A stretch of DNA of 64,000 bases from Streptomyces sp. NBC_01298 (GCF_035978755.1 NZ_CP108415.1:1-64000); one strand, 5' to 3'; counted from the stretch's first letter, positions 1 through 8,269 are shown. Program-made: numbers and translations. Notes: generated by a model from the sequence alone, not told the origin.

Positions 1-189
1 TGGGCGAGGGATGTAGGCCTCGTGCAGGCGCCCCTGCAGTTCCCGAAAGGCGATCAGCGAGCGGACTTTCCAGGTCTCGAGTACGGGCCCCACGAGTTCT
101 CGCGGAGGGACGGCCAGGATCAGCTTGCAGTACTTCCCGGGGACAACGGGTGGGCCCCAGCGAAAGTGCGACGCGACAGCTAGTCTTGG
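1..189 (-). CDS. Possible partial CDS, unidentified
   Basis: The minus strand is open from the repeat junction to the window edge. The frame containing WGPPVVPGK and later ETWKVRSLIAF has G/C-biased third positions and reads like a real globular protein, unlike the lower-GC3 alternative frame. No start or stop is inside the window, so it is an interior fragment, cut at 189/190 where the inverted repeat begins. I do not recognise the family. This is the only sequence in the first 15 kb that is not part of the repeat or its loop. Confidence 0.35.
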
Positions 190-1030
190 GCTGGCCGAGG
201 CCAGCCCGCGTGTCCTCTTCCAGGAGTTCACCTCAGCCGAGGAGGCGGCAGCCGGCGCGGACTGGATGTGGTGGTGGGTGGACCGGGACGGCACCTGCTT
301 CGGCCTCCTCGCCCAAGCGAAGATCCTCAAAGTGCGCGGCCGCCGGTGGACTGTCGACTTCGGGTACACGACAAAGGGGCACTCCCAAGCCCAGATCACC
401 AAGCTCATCGAGGCGGCCGAGCCGTACTCCGTGCCCGCGGCCTACGTCCTGTACTGCGGGGACCGGAAGTACAGGGCGACTATGGAGTGCGTCCGTACTC
501 ACCGCGGTGTGCCGTGCCGGGACCGTGAGCGGGCCGGGGTGTCAGTGGCGTGCGCCCTGGTGGCCCAGGAGGCCACGAAGTCTCACCAGAACGCTGCTGG
601 TGTGGAGGTCTTCCACGACGCGGTACCGCTGGAGGACATTGCGAACCCCGTCGAAGGGCTGGACGAGCCGGTCCACCCGTTGACACGCGAGCTGGACGAG
701 GAACTTGCACGGTTCCTCCGGCAGCCGCAGAGGGGGGCCCGCCGTGTGGCCAAGGAGCTACTGCGCCCACTGGAGCGGATCAGGCTCGGCCAGTTCACCA
801 GCGCAGCCACCCTGGAACGTTCGGCGTCGACCGCCGGCTCCCTCTTCCGGGACGTTCCCGCCGACCGCGGCCACTTCTCAGTGCCGTACCTCGACCACGT
901 ACTGCGCGGCCTGCGTACCGGTGTCCCCGACTACGTGCGCGACGTCATGGAGGGACGTACCTCTTCAGTCGGGATGGCCAACGCACTGGGGGGAATCGTG
1001 GTGATCACCGACGCGGATGCCCTCGGATAG
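190..1030 (+). pseudogene. 5'-truncated copy of DUF6615-like gene
   Basis: This is the left-arm copy of the gene at 14177-15151. Identity starts at LAEASPRV, about codon 48 of the intact protein. The upstream codons (a frame open from 125) come from foreign sequence, so the original N-terminus and ribosome binding site are missing. The E...D...QAK core (around ADWMWWW and LLAQAKIL) is kept, so a product started from a fortuitous codon could retain the domain. Most likely it is a dead remnant made by the repeat junction. Confidence 0.8.
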
Positions 1031-1134
1031 CGAGCGACGGATCGTACGGACGGTCCCGGCCGCACGATCCGTCGCCGATGTTGAACCCCCAGAGCCTGCC
1101 CGTCAGACGTCTCAGCCGGCCTGGTGGGCCGCGT

Positions 1135-1179
1135 CCCGCCCAGCGGGCCGCCGGACGATGTTGTTGCCCGCCCGGCGGG
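1135..1179. promoter_or_regulatory. Pair of CCCG-N5-CGGG palindromes
   Basis: Two copies of the 13-bp palindrome CCCG-N5-CGGG lie at 1135-1147 and 1167-1179, 32 bp apart, about 107 bp upstream of the gene starting at 1286. The same motif recurs singly or paired in other intergenic regions (23.4, 35.5, 53.8, 58.0 kb). The mirror copy lies at 14028-14072. A shared DNA-binding regulator is inferred, but short GC palindromes also arise by chance in this base composition. Confidence 0.4.
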
Positions 1180-1285
1180 AGAGCGCACGGCGAGGAGGCC
1201 AGATCGGGCAGCCCGGGGCTGGCACCGGCCTAGTCTCGGCTGGCTGCCCCGATGGACGGGCGCACCGGGAAAGGGAGCCGCCACC

Positions 1286-1984
1286 ATGACCGACCAGCCG
1301 GCTGAAGCGACCAGTACGGGCCCGGACCCCACCCGCCTGACGCTACGGGTCGAGCACACCGCCCCGCTCATCGACGTTCCTGGGCTGGACCTCTGGCAGG
1401 TACAGATACAGGCTGACGGGGACCCCGTAGGGAGCCTGCGAGCCGTCCGCGGACTGTACGCGGGCGCCCGGCGGGACGAGACCGACTATGAGTGGGGCGA
1501 GACCTGCTCCGTCATGGAGGGCATGCCCTCCATCGACCTGGCGGCAGCGTCCGAGCAGGACTGGCTCCCCGAGGAGGACAAGCAGCTGGCTGAGCTTCGC
1601 TCCCGGCTGTCCGCTTGGGGAGGGTCCTGTGCCGTGGTGGCCGAGCAGCTGCTGAGCGATGAAGTAGTGGGGCTGAGGGAATTCGGGTCCCTCAACGTGC
1701 TCGTCTTCGACCAGTTCTTCCTGTCGGCACCCTGGAATGATCCCGTCACCGCGGCTTGCGCGATCTCTGCGGTGGCCGGCCGGGCGGCCGGTGGTGACTT
1801 CCTGCTGGTCTTCCCCGCAGGGACGGCCACGGGAGGAGCCGATGCCGCCCTCCTGGAAGAGGCGGGACGCCTGCTGTGGGCGGAGCAGTACTCCGACGAC
1901 CTGTACTGCCTCGACCTCAAATTCGACCATGGAGAGGGCCTCGCAGAGGCCTGGGAACTACTCCTCTCCCGGGTCCCAAGCTGA
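1286..1984 (+). CDS. Hypothetical protein, 232 aa (left copy)
   Basis: The ATG at 1286 is chosen because AAGGGAG stands 10 bases upstream and the protein is acidic and well ordered from there. Upstream in-frame codons are Arg/Pro-rich and look non-coding. The product has no signal peptide or membrane segment, and the central part is rich in short hydrophobic stretches such as NVLVFDQFFL. I do not recognise a family. A TAGTCT-like -10 hexamer lies about 50 bp upstream. An identical copy is at 13223-13921. Confidence 0.75.
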   Translation: MTDQPAEATSTGPDPTRLTLRVEHTAPLIDVPGLDLWQVQIQADGDPVGSLRAVRGLYAGARRDETDYEWGETCSVMEGMPSIDLAAASEQDWLPEEDKQLAELRSRLSAWGGSCAVVAEQLLSDEVVGLREFGSLNVLVFDQFFLSAPWNDPVTAACAISAVAGRAAGGDFLLVFPAGTATGGADAALLEEAGRLLWAEQYSDDLYCLDLKFDHGEGLAEAWELLLSRVPS

Positions 1985-2143
1985 ATGCCGCGCTCGGCCG
2001 GAGCGGTCACCGCAGGACGTTGCCACCATCTGGCGCGCCCGGACAACGATCGCTCGATCGAGATGGTGCCCGCCCAGGCCCCACCTCGCCCCATGAACCC
2101 GCTCCAGACACCGCAGGGCTCGACGTAGCCACCCGAAGGGAAA

Positions 2144-2620
2144 ATGGCCTCTGTGACCGAATCCAGCTCCGATGACGCCAGTAGCTCGTCGCCGGCCAGG
2201 GGCGCGCACCCGATTCACTCATGGCAATCCGACGAGATCGATAGCCTCAACAGCCCTGTGGGCGTCGTGGGGACCCTGCTGTCAGCCTTCGTCTTCGCCT
2301 GCCTCTTCACGTACACCCTGGCGCACTACCGATCCTGGGACGGCATAGCAGCGTTTGTACTGTCCGTGCTTCTGGCGCTCCTGGGGGCCCTTGCCGTAGT
2401 CCCCTACAGCCTGACGAACAGCGCAGGGCGGGCGGGACTGGGACAACGCATCTTCATGTGGGGAGGTGGCGCGGTTCTCGCAGGCCTCGAGCTGTCCGCT
2501 GCGGTACTCGGTGATGCGACCTTCTCCATGGCGGCGCTGATCGGGATGGTCGCTGCCCTTGTGATCCCCAGCTTCGGGGAAATCCTGGCTATCGGGGCGG
2601 CTGCCGAAGAGTCCTACTAG
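2144..2620 (+). CDS. Small integral membrane protein, 158 aa (left copy)
   Basis: A hydrophilic Ser/Asp-rich N-terminus of about 40 residues precedes four hydrophobic stretches: VGTLLSAFVFACLF, IAAFVLSVLLALLGAL, the segment around GGGAVLAGLEL, and MAALIGMVAALVI. A four-helix membrane protein is expected, with both ends probably cytoplasmic. A GAAGGGAAA ribosome binding site precedes the ATG. It lies between two unknown soluble-protein genes in the same direction. No family is recognised; an identical copy is at 12587-13063. Confidence 0.75.
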   Translation: MASVTESSSDDASSSSPARGAHPIHSWQSDEIDSLNSPVGVVGTLLSAFVFACLFTYTLAHYRSWDGIAAFVLSVLLALLGALAVVPYSLTNSAGRAGLGQRIFMWGGGAVLAGLELSAAVLGDATFSMAALIGMVAALVIPSFGEILAIGAAAEESY

Positions 2621-2675
2621 AGATTGTCCGGCCGAACACGGGGGTGGGGCCCGGTCGGTCGGGCATCATGCGGCG

Positions 2676-3110
2676 GTGAGCATCATCGTGAAGTTCTTCG
2701 TGGCACCGGACGATGCGGCCGCTGCCCGCGTTGTTGGGGGCGGACCGGGGCTCGCATTCGAGTCTGTCTCGTTTGGCAACTTCGATTCCGAAGGTGCTGC
2801 GGTGGAGTGGGAGTGCCTCTTCTTCGGAGACGACTTCGAGGAGCTCCTGGAAGGCGGCGAGCCGCGTATTGTCGCTGGTGAGGACGATGACGGATGCATC
2901 GTCTTCGCGCTCTCCGCTCGTCTGGTGGATGCTCTGGCCGAGGCGGAACCGTTCCGGCTGCTTGAGGTCGCCGCGGAGTGGACCAGACAGCGGGCCGAAG
3001 ACGGCGAAGAGATCAACCCTGATGTGGCCGCCGAGGTGCTGGGAAGCCTGGGCACTCTGGCCCGTGGGGTAGGAGCACATGGCCACGGCGTGTACTGCTG
3101 GGTCGCGTAG
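2676..3110 (+). CDS. Hypothetical acidic protein, 144 aa (left copy)
   Basis: This is an acidic soluble protein starting MSIIVKFFVAPDDAAA, with a Glu/Asp-rich middle and an alpha-helical C-terminal half. The GTG start has no good ribosome binding site, but CATCAT lies 6 bases upstream at 2664-2669, as in leaderless Streptomyces transcripts. The layout (short beta start, then a DDFEELLEGG segment) recalls small DUF1877-like plasmid proteins, but I cannot assign it. An identical copy is at 12097-12531. Confidence 0.65.
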   Translation: MSIIVKFFVAPDDAAAARVVGGGPGLAFESVSFGNFDSEGAAVEWECLFFGDDFEELLEGGEPRIVAGEDDDGCIVFALSARLVDALAEAEPFRLLEVAAEWTRQRAEDGEEINPDVAAEVLGSLGTLARGVGAHGHGVYCWVA

Positions 3111-3207
3111 GGGTCAGGTTCGGAGCCCAGCCGGACAGTCTCCAGGCCGAACGAGGCGGTCTCCAGCATCATCAGTGACTCCAACGGCCAGAAACCAGCG
3201 CCCAGTT

Positions 3208-3243
3208 ATTGCGATCATCGCAATCTGTTGCGATGATCGCAAC
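3208..3243 (+). promoter_or_regulatory. Leaderless promoter under twin 17-bp palindromic operators
   Basis: Two perfect 17-bp palindromes, ATTGCGATCATCGCAAT (3208-3224) and GTTGCGATGATCGCAAC (3227-3243), are 19 bp apart. Within them TTGCGA (3209-3214) and GATGAT (3232-3237) are separated by 17 bp as -35 and -10 hexamers. The expected start point falls on the ATG at 3244, so the transcript would be leaderless. A protein bound here would cover the promoter, so autorepression by the downstream HTH protein or GntR regulator is likely. Mirror copy at 11964-11999. Confidence 0.8.
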
Positions 3244-3654
3244 ATGCATCCGATCGTTGAACTCGCCGCCCTAATCCACCCGATGCCCGAACCGGGCACC
3301 CCCGACCCGGACGACATCCTCGCCGACGTGCGCGAGGACGTGCACCGCCTGCGCAGGGAGTACGCCGACGACCTCGAAGCCACCGCCTTCGGCAGCGACA
3401 CCGACCCGCTGATCGCGGCCCTGCAGAAGGAGCAGGGGGCCAAGGAGGCGGCGGACCGGCGCATCCGCACCCTCCTGGCCTACGCCCGCGAGTTCCACCC
3501 CCCGCGCCGTTACTCGCTCCACGAGCTCGGCGAAGCCTCCGGCTACACCTTCTCCGGCGTACGCACCGCCTACGGCGACCCCGAAATCACCCTCGTTCAG
3601 GGCCAGATCGGCCGCACCCCGCGGCGCGCCGCCGAGGAGCAGGAGTCGCCGTGA
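3244..3654 (+). CDS. HTH DNA-binding protein, 136 aa (left copy)
   Basis: The N-terminal half is acidic and alpha-helical (DDILADVREDVHRLRREYADDL). Residues about 90-118 (YSLHELGEASGYTFSGVRTAY) look like a helix-turn-helix of the kind found in small actinobacterial plasmid regulators. The start is the ATG immediately after the second palindromic operator, so translation is probably leaderless. Its TGA overlaps the GTG of the downstream GntR gene by 4 bp, which implies translational coupling. It is the best candidate to bind the TTGCGATNATCGCAA sites. An identical copy is at 11553-11963. Confidence 0.75.
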   Translation: MHPIVELAALIHPMPEPGTPDPDDILADVREDVHRLRREYADDLEATAFGSDTDPLIAALQKEQGAKEAADRRIRTLLAYAREFHPPRRYSLHELGEASGYTFSGVRTAYGDPEITLVQGQIGRTPRRAAEEQESP

Positions 3655-4082
3655 CCGTCCAGCCGGCGCGCAACGCCCCGCCGCAGGCCCCGACAGCGCA
3701 TCACCTCGCGCGCCATCCCTCTCTGCCCCCCTACCTGGAGACGGCCGCCGACCTCCGCCAGCAGATCCACTCCGGCCACCTCCCGCCCGGCCACCTGCTG
3801 CCTCCCCTCCGCGTCATGGCCGAGCACTACAAGATCGCCATCGCGACCACGCGGTCCGCCCTGCGGGTCCTCCAAGACGAAGGCCTGGTATACACCAGGC
3901 AGGGCCGCGGATCGTTCGTCGCAGAGCCCCCGTACTCCGTGACGCCTACCGGAATCCCGCCCACCTGCGAATGCGCGCGGCTGGAGCGACGCCTCGACGA
4001 ACTCACCGCCGCTCTCCGAGACCTGCTGCAGCCGCCGCCTCAGAGCCGGCTCGGCCGAATGACAGCAGCTCAGAGCGGGTGA
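3651..4082 (+). CDS. GntR-family transcriptional regulator, 143 aa (left copy)
   Basis: Residues about 28-85 form a GntR-type winged helix: LETAADLRQQIHSGHLPPG, then a recognition-helix region (TTRSALRVLQDEGLVYTRQG) and the wing (RGSFVAEPP). There is no large effector domain; a short tail with CEC and a leucine-rich helix follows, so this is a minimal GntR protein of the size common on Streptomyces plasmids. The GTG start overlaps the preceding stop, so it is the second gene of a two-regulator operon behind twin operators. An identical copy is at 11125-11556. Confidence 0.85.
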   Translation: MTVQPARNAPPQAPTAHHLARHPSLPPYLETAADLRQQIHSGHLPPGHLLPPLRVMAEHYKIAIATTRSALRVLQDEGLVYTRQGRGSFVAEPPYSVTPTGIPPTCECARLERRLDELTAALRDLLQPPPQSRLGRMTAAQSG

Positions 4083-4219
4083 CCGTCAACAACGGCGTGC
4101 GCGCACCTCCACCGGAACCGACGCTCTGCGCGAGCCGGACAGACCCGGCCTGCCGCACGCACTGCCGGACCACGCGGCATGACCACTACGCTCCGAACCG
4201 CAAGGGAGGGACACCACCG

Positions 4220-4690
4220 ATGCTCAAGGCACTCCGCGACGTCACCGTCCGTATGTCCGGCCGAATCCCCGAACAGGACATCGACCTGCGCACCCTGTAC
4301 CGCCTGCGCATGCCCAACGGCAACTACAACCCCGGCCGGATCCTGGAAACCCACCGCCTCTGGGAACGCCGCTGGAACGACGCCACCCCCTTCGTCTCCG
4401 CCGAGACCAAGCCCTCCCGCACCGAACACCGCGTCGTCGGCCTCCTCGCGGTGGCCGACCACACCGTCGGCGCAGGCAGCCCCGAACACCTCGAAGCCCT
4501 GCGCCAGGTACCCCTGCTCGTCCTCGTCGACGACCCGGACCAGGCGCGCCAGGCCTTGATGTCCTTCCAAGAGGAGATGTCCCGCCTCGGCCCGGAAGAG
4601 CGGGTCGGCGGCCTCGTCTTACAGTCCCGCACCTTCATGCGGAACATCACCGTCGCCGACCCCCACCGCATCCGCCCGCTCACCGTCTGA
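4220..4690 (+). CDS. Hypothetical protein, 156 aa (left copy)
   Basis: The ATG at 4220 has AAGGGAGGG 9 bases upstream; in-frame upstream codons overlap the GntR gene and are rejected. The protein begins with a basic helix (MLKALRDVTVRMSGRI) followed by RTLYRLRMPNGNYNPGRIL and a C-terminal alpha/beta part with PLLVLVDDPDQARQAL. It is soluble. It is followed 26 bp later by another unknown gene and probably shares its transcript. I do not recognise a family. An identical copy is at 10517-10987. Confidence 0.75.
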   Translation: MLKALRDVTVRMSGRIPEQDIDLRTLYRLRMPNGNYNPGRILETHRLWERRWNDATPFVSAETKPSRTEHRVVGLLAVADHTVGAGSPEHLEALRQVPLLVLVDDPDQARQALMSFQEEMSRLGPEERVGGLVLQSRTFMRNITVADPHRIRPLTV

Positions 4691-4716
4691 CGAGCCGGTA
4701 GAAAGGACCGTCCTCC

Positions 4717-5277
4717 ATGACCTCCACCAGGGATGACCACAAGGCCGCGATCGAGGCCGCCAAACAGCGGATCCCGTCGCTGGAGCAGCTGTTCCTGGGC
4801 TGGCCGACGACCCGCCCCCAGATGCCCAACGCGGCCCACGCCGAAGCCGAACTGTACGAGACCAGCGGCTTCGACGACCCCAGGCTGGTGCTCTACACCG
4901 GGATCAGCCGCCTACCCCACCTGACCGTGGGCTGGGCGCTGTTCGGGTCCACCCGCAACGTCCACCCCGGCCACCCCTCCCTCCCGCACGCACTCCGGGA
5001 GGCACTGACGGATCCCGACGCCGCGCGCGCCCTGCAGTTCATGGCCGCGGACCACCAGGAGACCGACGAGGCCGCCACTGAGACACTCTCCGACCCCCGG
5101 ACCGTCCGTACACTCGCCGGCCTCGCCTCGACCGCACACCTGGACCACCAGGGGCAGCCACTACGAGTCGACGTCGGCACGCAGATCTACGCGTACCACC
5201 CAGGCCCCCTCCGCCTGGGCTCCACCACCACCGACCTCGTGTGCATCGGCAGCCCGATCTGGATCGCCGGAGCCTGA
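4717..5277 (+). CDS. Hypothetical protein, 186 aa (left copy)
   Basis: The start ATG is preceded by AGAAAGGA. The product is a soluble mixed alpha/beta protein with two conserved-looking blocks, LVLYTGISRLPHLTVGWALFG and VGTQIYAYHPGPLRLG. No catalytic motif stands out. It lies 26 bp downstream of the previous gene in the same direction and converges with the gene ending at 5374. The function is unknown. An identical copy is at 9930-10490. Confidence 0.75.
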   Translation: MTSTRDDHKAAIEAAKQRIPSLEQLFLGWPTTRPQMPNAAHAEAELYETSGFDDPRLVLYTGISRLPHLTVGWALFGSTRNVHPGHPSLPHALREALTDPDAARALQFMAADHQETDEAATETLSDPRTVRTLAGLASTAHLDHQGQPLRVDVGTQIYAYHPGPLRLGSTTTDLVCIGSPIWIAGA

Positions 5278-5373
5278 CAGCAAAGACGGCCGAGCGCCGA
5301 ACCGGTCCACCCAGTTCCGACAAGGGGCACCAGGCGCGCCGCGTGCGGTAGCGGCCTACGCCCACGGGGCCCG

Positions 5374-6039
5374 TCAGCGACGGGACTCCGCAGCAGCCTT
5401 GCGCCTGGCCTCGACCTCGGGCGGAAGCGGGAGAACCGGCACGTCGGCCGGGTTGCTCGGACCCTCGTCATGAACACCATCGGGTCCGGCGACTGCCGAC
5501 CAACGACTGACCTCGCGGGCCTGGTGCGCGGAGACTTCCCACAGGGAGTGGCCCACTCCCATCGTGTCCGCAGCGCCCATGTCGAACCAGTTGATCCGCA
5601 TGTACCCGCCGTACAGGGCCAGCGCCGTCGCCATCCACTCCACCGCCCGCGGGTCGACGTCGGCGGCCCACCCGTCGCAGTGGGGGTGCGTCTTGTACTC
5701 GAAGTAGCCGAAGCCCTCCTGCCGGGCGAAGGCCGGGAGAGGGCCGGACGCTGGCAGCCGGCCGCGGCCGTCGCTCGACAGATACATCTCGCGCGCCGCG
5801 CACCCGGGATCGTCGCAGGACACCTCGGTGTCGGACAGCCGCAGCCACAGTGCCACGGTCACGTCCTGTCCATTCTCGGTGGGTGCCGACCACAGCCGCT
5901 GACGGCACTGCGACGCCTCGTGATCGCGCAACCGCCACTGCTCGGGGTGGTCATGCGACAGGCGGTGGAGGTAGTGGCCGACCAGGCGCCACGCCTCCTC
6001 GGCCGACGGAGTGATCGCGTGGGCGGTCTCGGCGCTCAT
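5374..6039 (-). CDS. Hypothetical protein, 221 aa (left copy)
   Basis: This soluble protein carries CRQRLWSAP, CDDPGCAAREMYL and a CDGWAADVD segment, which could form a small metal site. The rest is alpha/beta. The ATG has no ribosome binding site, but TACACT ends 7 bases upstream, so the mRNA is probably leaderless. Two TTGC/GCAA palindromes lie 87-126 bp upstream. The antisense frame of this region is long and open but has poor codon bias and is rejected. An identical copy is at 9168-9833. Confidence 0.75.
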   Translation of the reverse strand: MSAETAHAITPSAEEAWRLVGHYLHRLSHDHPEQWRLRDHEASQCRQRLWSAPTENGQDVTVALWLRLSDTEVSCDDPGCAAREMYLSSDGRGRLPASGPLPAFARQEGFGYFEYKTHPHCDGWAADVDPRAVEWMATALALYGGYMRINWFDMGAADTMGVGHSLWEVSAHQAREVSRWSAVAGPDGVHDEGPSNPADVPVLPLPPEVEARRKAAAESRR

Positions 6040-6125
6040 GCGCCGGAGTGTAGAGCCGGGGGAGAGACCTCAGTTACGCGAACGCCGAGATTCAACCCGA
6101 GGAGTGGATCAGCCGAGCCGGAGAC

Positions 6126-6165
6126 TTGCGCTGAGCACAACGGGCAGGACCTGCACTCAGCGCAA
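6126..6165 (-). promoter_or_regulatory. Two TTGCRCT-type palindromic operators
   Basis: TTGCGCTGAGCACAA (6126-6140) and CTGCACTCAGCGCAA (6151-6165) are near-palindromes of the form TTGCRCT-N-AGYGCAA, 25 bp apart. They stand upstream of the gene starting at 6039 and are mirrored at 9042-9081. They match the TTGC-N7-GCAA pattern of the operators at 3208-3243 and 6862-6937. A repressor or activator site is inferred from symmetry and position only. Confidence 0.6.
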
Positions 6166-6218
6166 CCCACTCACAGGCCTTGTTCGAGTACGCCGGCAGA
6201 CGCACTTCCACACACGCA

Positions 6219-6249
6219 CCCCGGGGCCGGTAGAGGGCCGGGCCCGGGG
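6219..6249 (-). terminator. GC-rich hairpin after the 88-aa gene
   Basis: CCCCGGGGCCGG pairs with CCGGGCCCGGGG (11 of 12 bp) across a 7-base loop, about 30 bp beyond the stop of the gene 6280-6546. It has no U-tract, as is usual for actinobacterial terminators. The mirror copy is at 8958-8988. Confidence 0.5.
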
Positions 6250-6279
6250 AGCGCGGCGGCCCATGGGGATAGGCGCTGG

Positions 6280-6546
6280 CTACGGAATCTCGTTCAGCAC
6301 CCGAGCCGCCAGCTCAGCCTCGCCCTCGGCCAGGACAAGGCTTCCGTCCTCGTCTTCGGTCCATTCCCAGCCGTCGCCGAGGTCGGAGAGGTCCCCGGAC
6401 CAGACGAGTTCGTACTCGCCTTCCTGGAGGAACACATCGTGAACGATGGCGAGGCTTCCGTCCGGCTCGCGGGCCAGGACGAAGCGGCCTCCCTGCTCCA
6501 GAACGGCGCTGACGTGGGCGGTGGTGACAGTCTCATGGGTCGTCAT
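6280..6546 (-). CDS. Hypothetical acidic protein, 88 aa (left copy)
   Basis: The start is set at the ATG preceded by GGAGGACAT, a strong ribosome binding site; upstream in-frame codons are not protein-like. The protein is very acidic (GDGWEWTEDEDGSLVLAEGE) and probably a small beta-sandwich with tandem LxxGxxxxVW-like strands. The 396-bp region upstream contains three palindromic operators but no gene. The function is unknown. An identical copy is at 8661-8927. Confidence 0.7.
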   Translation of the reverse strand: MTTHETVTTAHVSAVLEQGGRFVLAREPDGSLAIVHDVFLQEGEYELVWSGDLSDLGDGWEWTEDEDGSLVLAEGEAELAARVLNEIP

Positions 6547-6942
6547 ATGTCCTCCAGTGACAGAACAGGGCCTACCAAGGCAGGCGGTATCGACGTGGCT
6601 GCGATGGCAGCAGACATCCCCGGGCGGGGGCACGCGATTCCCGTACGTGCGGGAGGACGGAGGGCATGGGCGCGATCAAGTCCGGACCGCGTGCCCTCCT
6701 GCACGACGAGCGTATGACTCCGCAAGTGTGGGCCTGCGAAGCCACGCCGGAACGCGCCGCGAGCCCCTGCACGGATCGAACTCAGGTCGGCGCTCAAGCC
6801 CTGGCACAGTCCAAGTAGCGGGCGCCCGCCCTACGAGGAGCGACGAAGAATCCGGGCCGCCTTGCACTGAGCGCAAACCCATCCGGATTGCACGAGGTGC
6901 AATCCGGCGCAGTACAGCCGACTTGCATCTCGTGCAACACCT
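6547..6942. promoter_or_regulatory. Intergenic region with three TTGC-N7-GCAA palindromes
   Basis: No convincing gene is present. Three 15-bp palindromes are clustered: TTGCACTGAGCGCAA (6862-6876), TTGCACGAGGTGCAA (6888-6902) and TTGCATCTCGTGCAA (6923-6937). They start 26 and 35 bp apart and lie just past the stop of the helicase-associated fragment. An array for a DNA-binding protein is likely (operator cluster or partition-like site). It is mirrored at 8265-8660, so the 1.5 kb around the repeat centre carries six sites. Confidence 0.6.
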
Positions 6943-7584
6943 TCACCCGGTGGCGTCCCCGCGCTGCGCCAGCTCATCGACCGCCCAGCCGAGCCCCCAC
7001 CCCGCGTAAGCCTCAAGCGCCTCCTGCTCCAGTCCAGCTCGCCGTTCACGTGCCTTGTTCAAGCGCGCCAGGAGCCGTACCTCCACGCCGTCGACGGTGA
7101 CGGTCCAGTCGGCCCGCACCGCATGCCGTCCACGCGCATCGACGAGAGGACCCACCTCCCCGACGTACTGTCGCGCAGCCTCTACAACGGCCTGCGCCCT
7201 TTCCCCCCGCGGCCGCCTCACCACAGCTGCCCCCGAGGGCTTCGCGGGCACCACGACTCCGCGTTTGGCCAGCGCAAGCACCTGCTGCTCATCCAACTGC
7301 CCCCCGCGCCGCAGCTGGCTATCCAGCCACGCCCCGAGGTCCTCACCGCCGTACGCGCGACTACCCGCCATCAGTTCCTCGACCGACCCGCCGTCGGCGA
7401 CATACAGGTCCAGCAGCACCAGGTGCCGCTGCCACGCGGCATCCCACGGCCCCTGAACCCGCCACGGCACCCCCAGCCCATCGAGCTCGGCCTCAAGGCG
7501 CGCGCCGGGCCGCCGCGCCTCGGTCATCAGCCGGCCGACAGCCACCTCCTGCCCGTCGACCTCGAACGTCTCGGCCTGCCGGGG
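6943..7584 (-). pseudogene. Helicase-associated (HA) domain gene fragment, left copy
   Basis: About 214 codons of repeated HA-like units (for example LGAWLDSQLRRGGQLDEQQ and VRLLARLNKARERRAGLEQE) run to a stop at 6943. Such repeats form the C-terminal part of large helicases encoded near ends of Streptomyces linear replicons (TtrA-like proteins are one example). The 5' part is lost at the loop; a GTG at 7608 inside the loop opens a short fortuitous leader. The helicase core is absent, so this copy is a broken remnant. Confidence 0.75.
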
Positions 7585-7622
7585 AGCTGGTCGCCTACGC
7601 GCACGCACGCAGGCACCTACTC
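7585..7622. repeat. 38-bp loop at the centre of the giant inverted repeat
   Basis: These 38 bases are not repeated and separate the two arms. Read on the plus strand they continue the right-arm HA frame as LVAYAHARRHLLPRQ, which looks like native protein, so the loop probably belongs to the right arm. Inside it GGT-C-GCCT (from 7589) and AGGCACC (7611-7617) can pair, giving a small hairpin that could have primed fold-back synthesis. Confidence 0.85.
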
Positions 7623-8264
7623 CCCCGGCAGGCCGAGACGTTCGAGGTCGACGGGCAGGAGGTGGCTGTCGGCCGGCTGATGACCGAGGCGCGGCGGCCC
7701 GGCGCGCGCCTTGAGGCCGAGCTCGATGGGCTGGGGGTGCCGTGGCGGGTTCAGGGGCCGTGGGATGCCGCGTGGCAGCGGCACCTGGTGCTGCTGGACC
7801 TGTATGTCGCCGACGGCGGGTCGGTCGAGGAACTGATGGCGGGTAGTCGCGCGTACGGCGGTGAGGACCTCGGGGCGTGGCTGGATAGCCAGCTGCGGCG
7901 CGGGGGGCAGTTGGATGAGCAGCAGGTGCTTGCGCTGGCCAAACGCGGAGTCGTGGTGCCCGCGAAGCCCTCGGGGGCAGCTGTGGTGAGGCGGCCGCGG
8001 GGGGAAAGGGCGCAGGCCGTTGTAGAGGCTGCGCGACAGTACGTCGGGGAGGTGGGTCCTCTCGTCGATGCGCGTGGACGGCATGCGGTGCGGGCCGACT
8101 GGACCGTCACCGTCGACGGCGTGGAGGTACGGCTCCTGGCGCGCTTGAACAAGGCACGTGAACGGCGAGCTGGACTGGAGCAGGAGGCGCTTGAGGCTTA
8201 CGCGGGGTGGGGGCTCGGCTGGGCGGTCGATGAGCTGGCGCAGCGCGGGGACGCCACCGGGTGA
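7590..8264 (+). pseudogene. Helicase-associated (HA) domain gene fragment, right copy
   Basis: This is the mirror copy of 6943-7584, extended by the loop codons, which fit the protein better than those on the left. The first plausible internal start is the GTG at 7662, giving 200 residues of HA-type repeats only. Upstream of the loop the sequence becomes the reverse complement of itself, so the true N-terminal part is gone from both sides. It is interpreted as the original, right-hand fragment. Confidence 0.75.
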
Positions 8265-8269
8265 AGGTG

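Larger units (their letters stand above)
190..7584 (+). repeat. Giant inverted repeat, left arm
   Basis: This 7395-bp segment is the reverse complement of 7623-15017. Every open frame in it has a mirror partner at 15207 minus its coordinate with the same translation, so there are no indels, and the stretches I compared base by base were identical. The arm begins inside a gene that is intact only at the right end and stops inside a helicase-associated-domain gene. It is probably the copied arm of a fold-back duplication, or an assembly or hairpin-read artefact. Confidence 0.95.

Noticed and set aside
1..189. Telomere-type palindromes at the left edge
   Set aside because: No tandem short palindromes of Streptomyces telomere type were seen. 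The region reads as interior coding sequence.
5470..6717. 415-aa plus-strand open frame (mirrored at 8490-9737) spanning the 221-aa and 88-aa genes
   Set aside because: It runs antisense to two genes with better start signals and codon bias. It crosses operators and the terminator hairpin, and its translation is Arg/Pro/His-rich.
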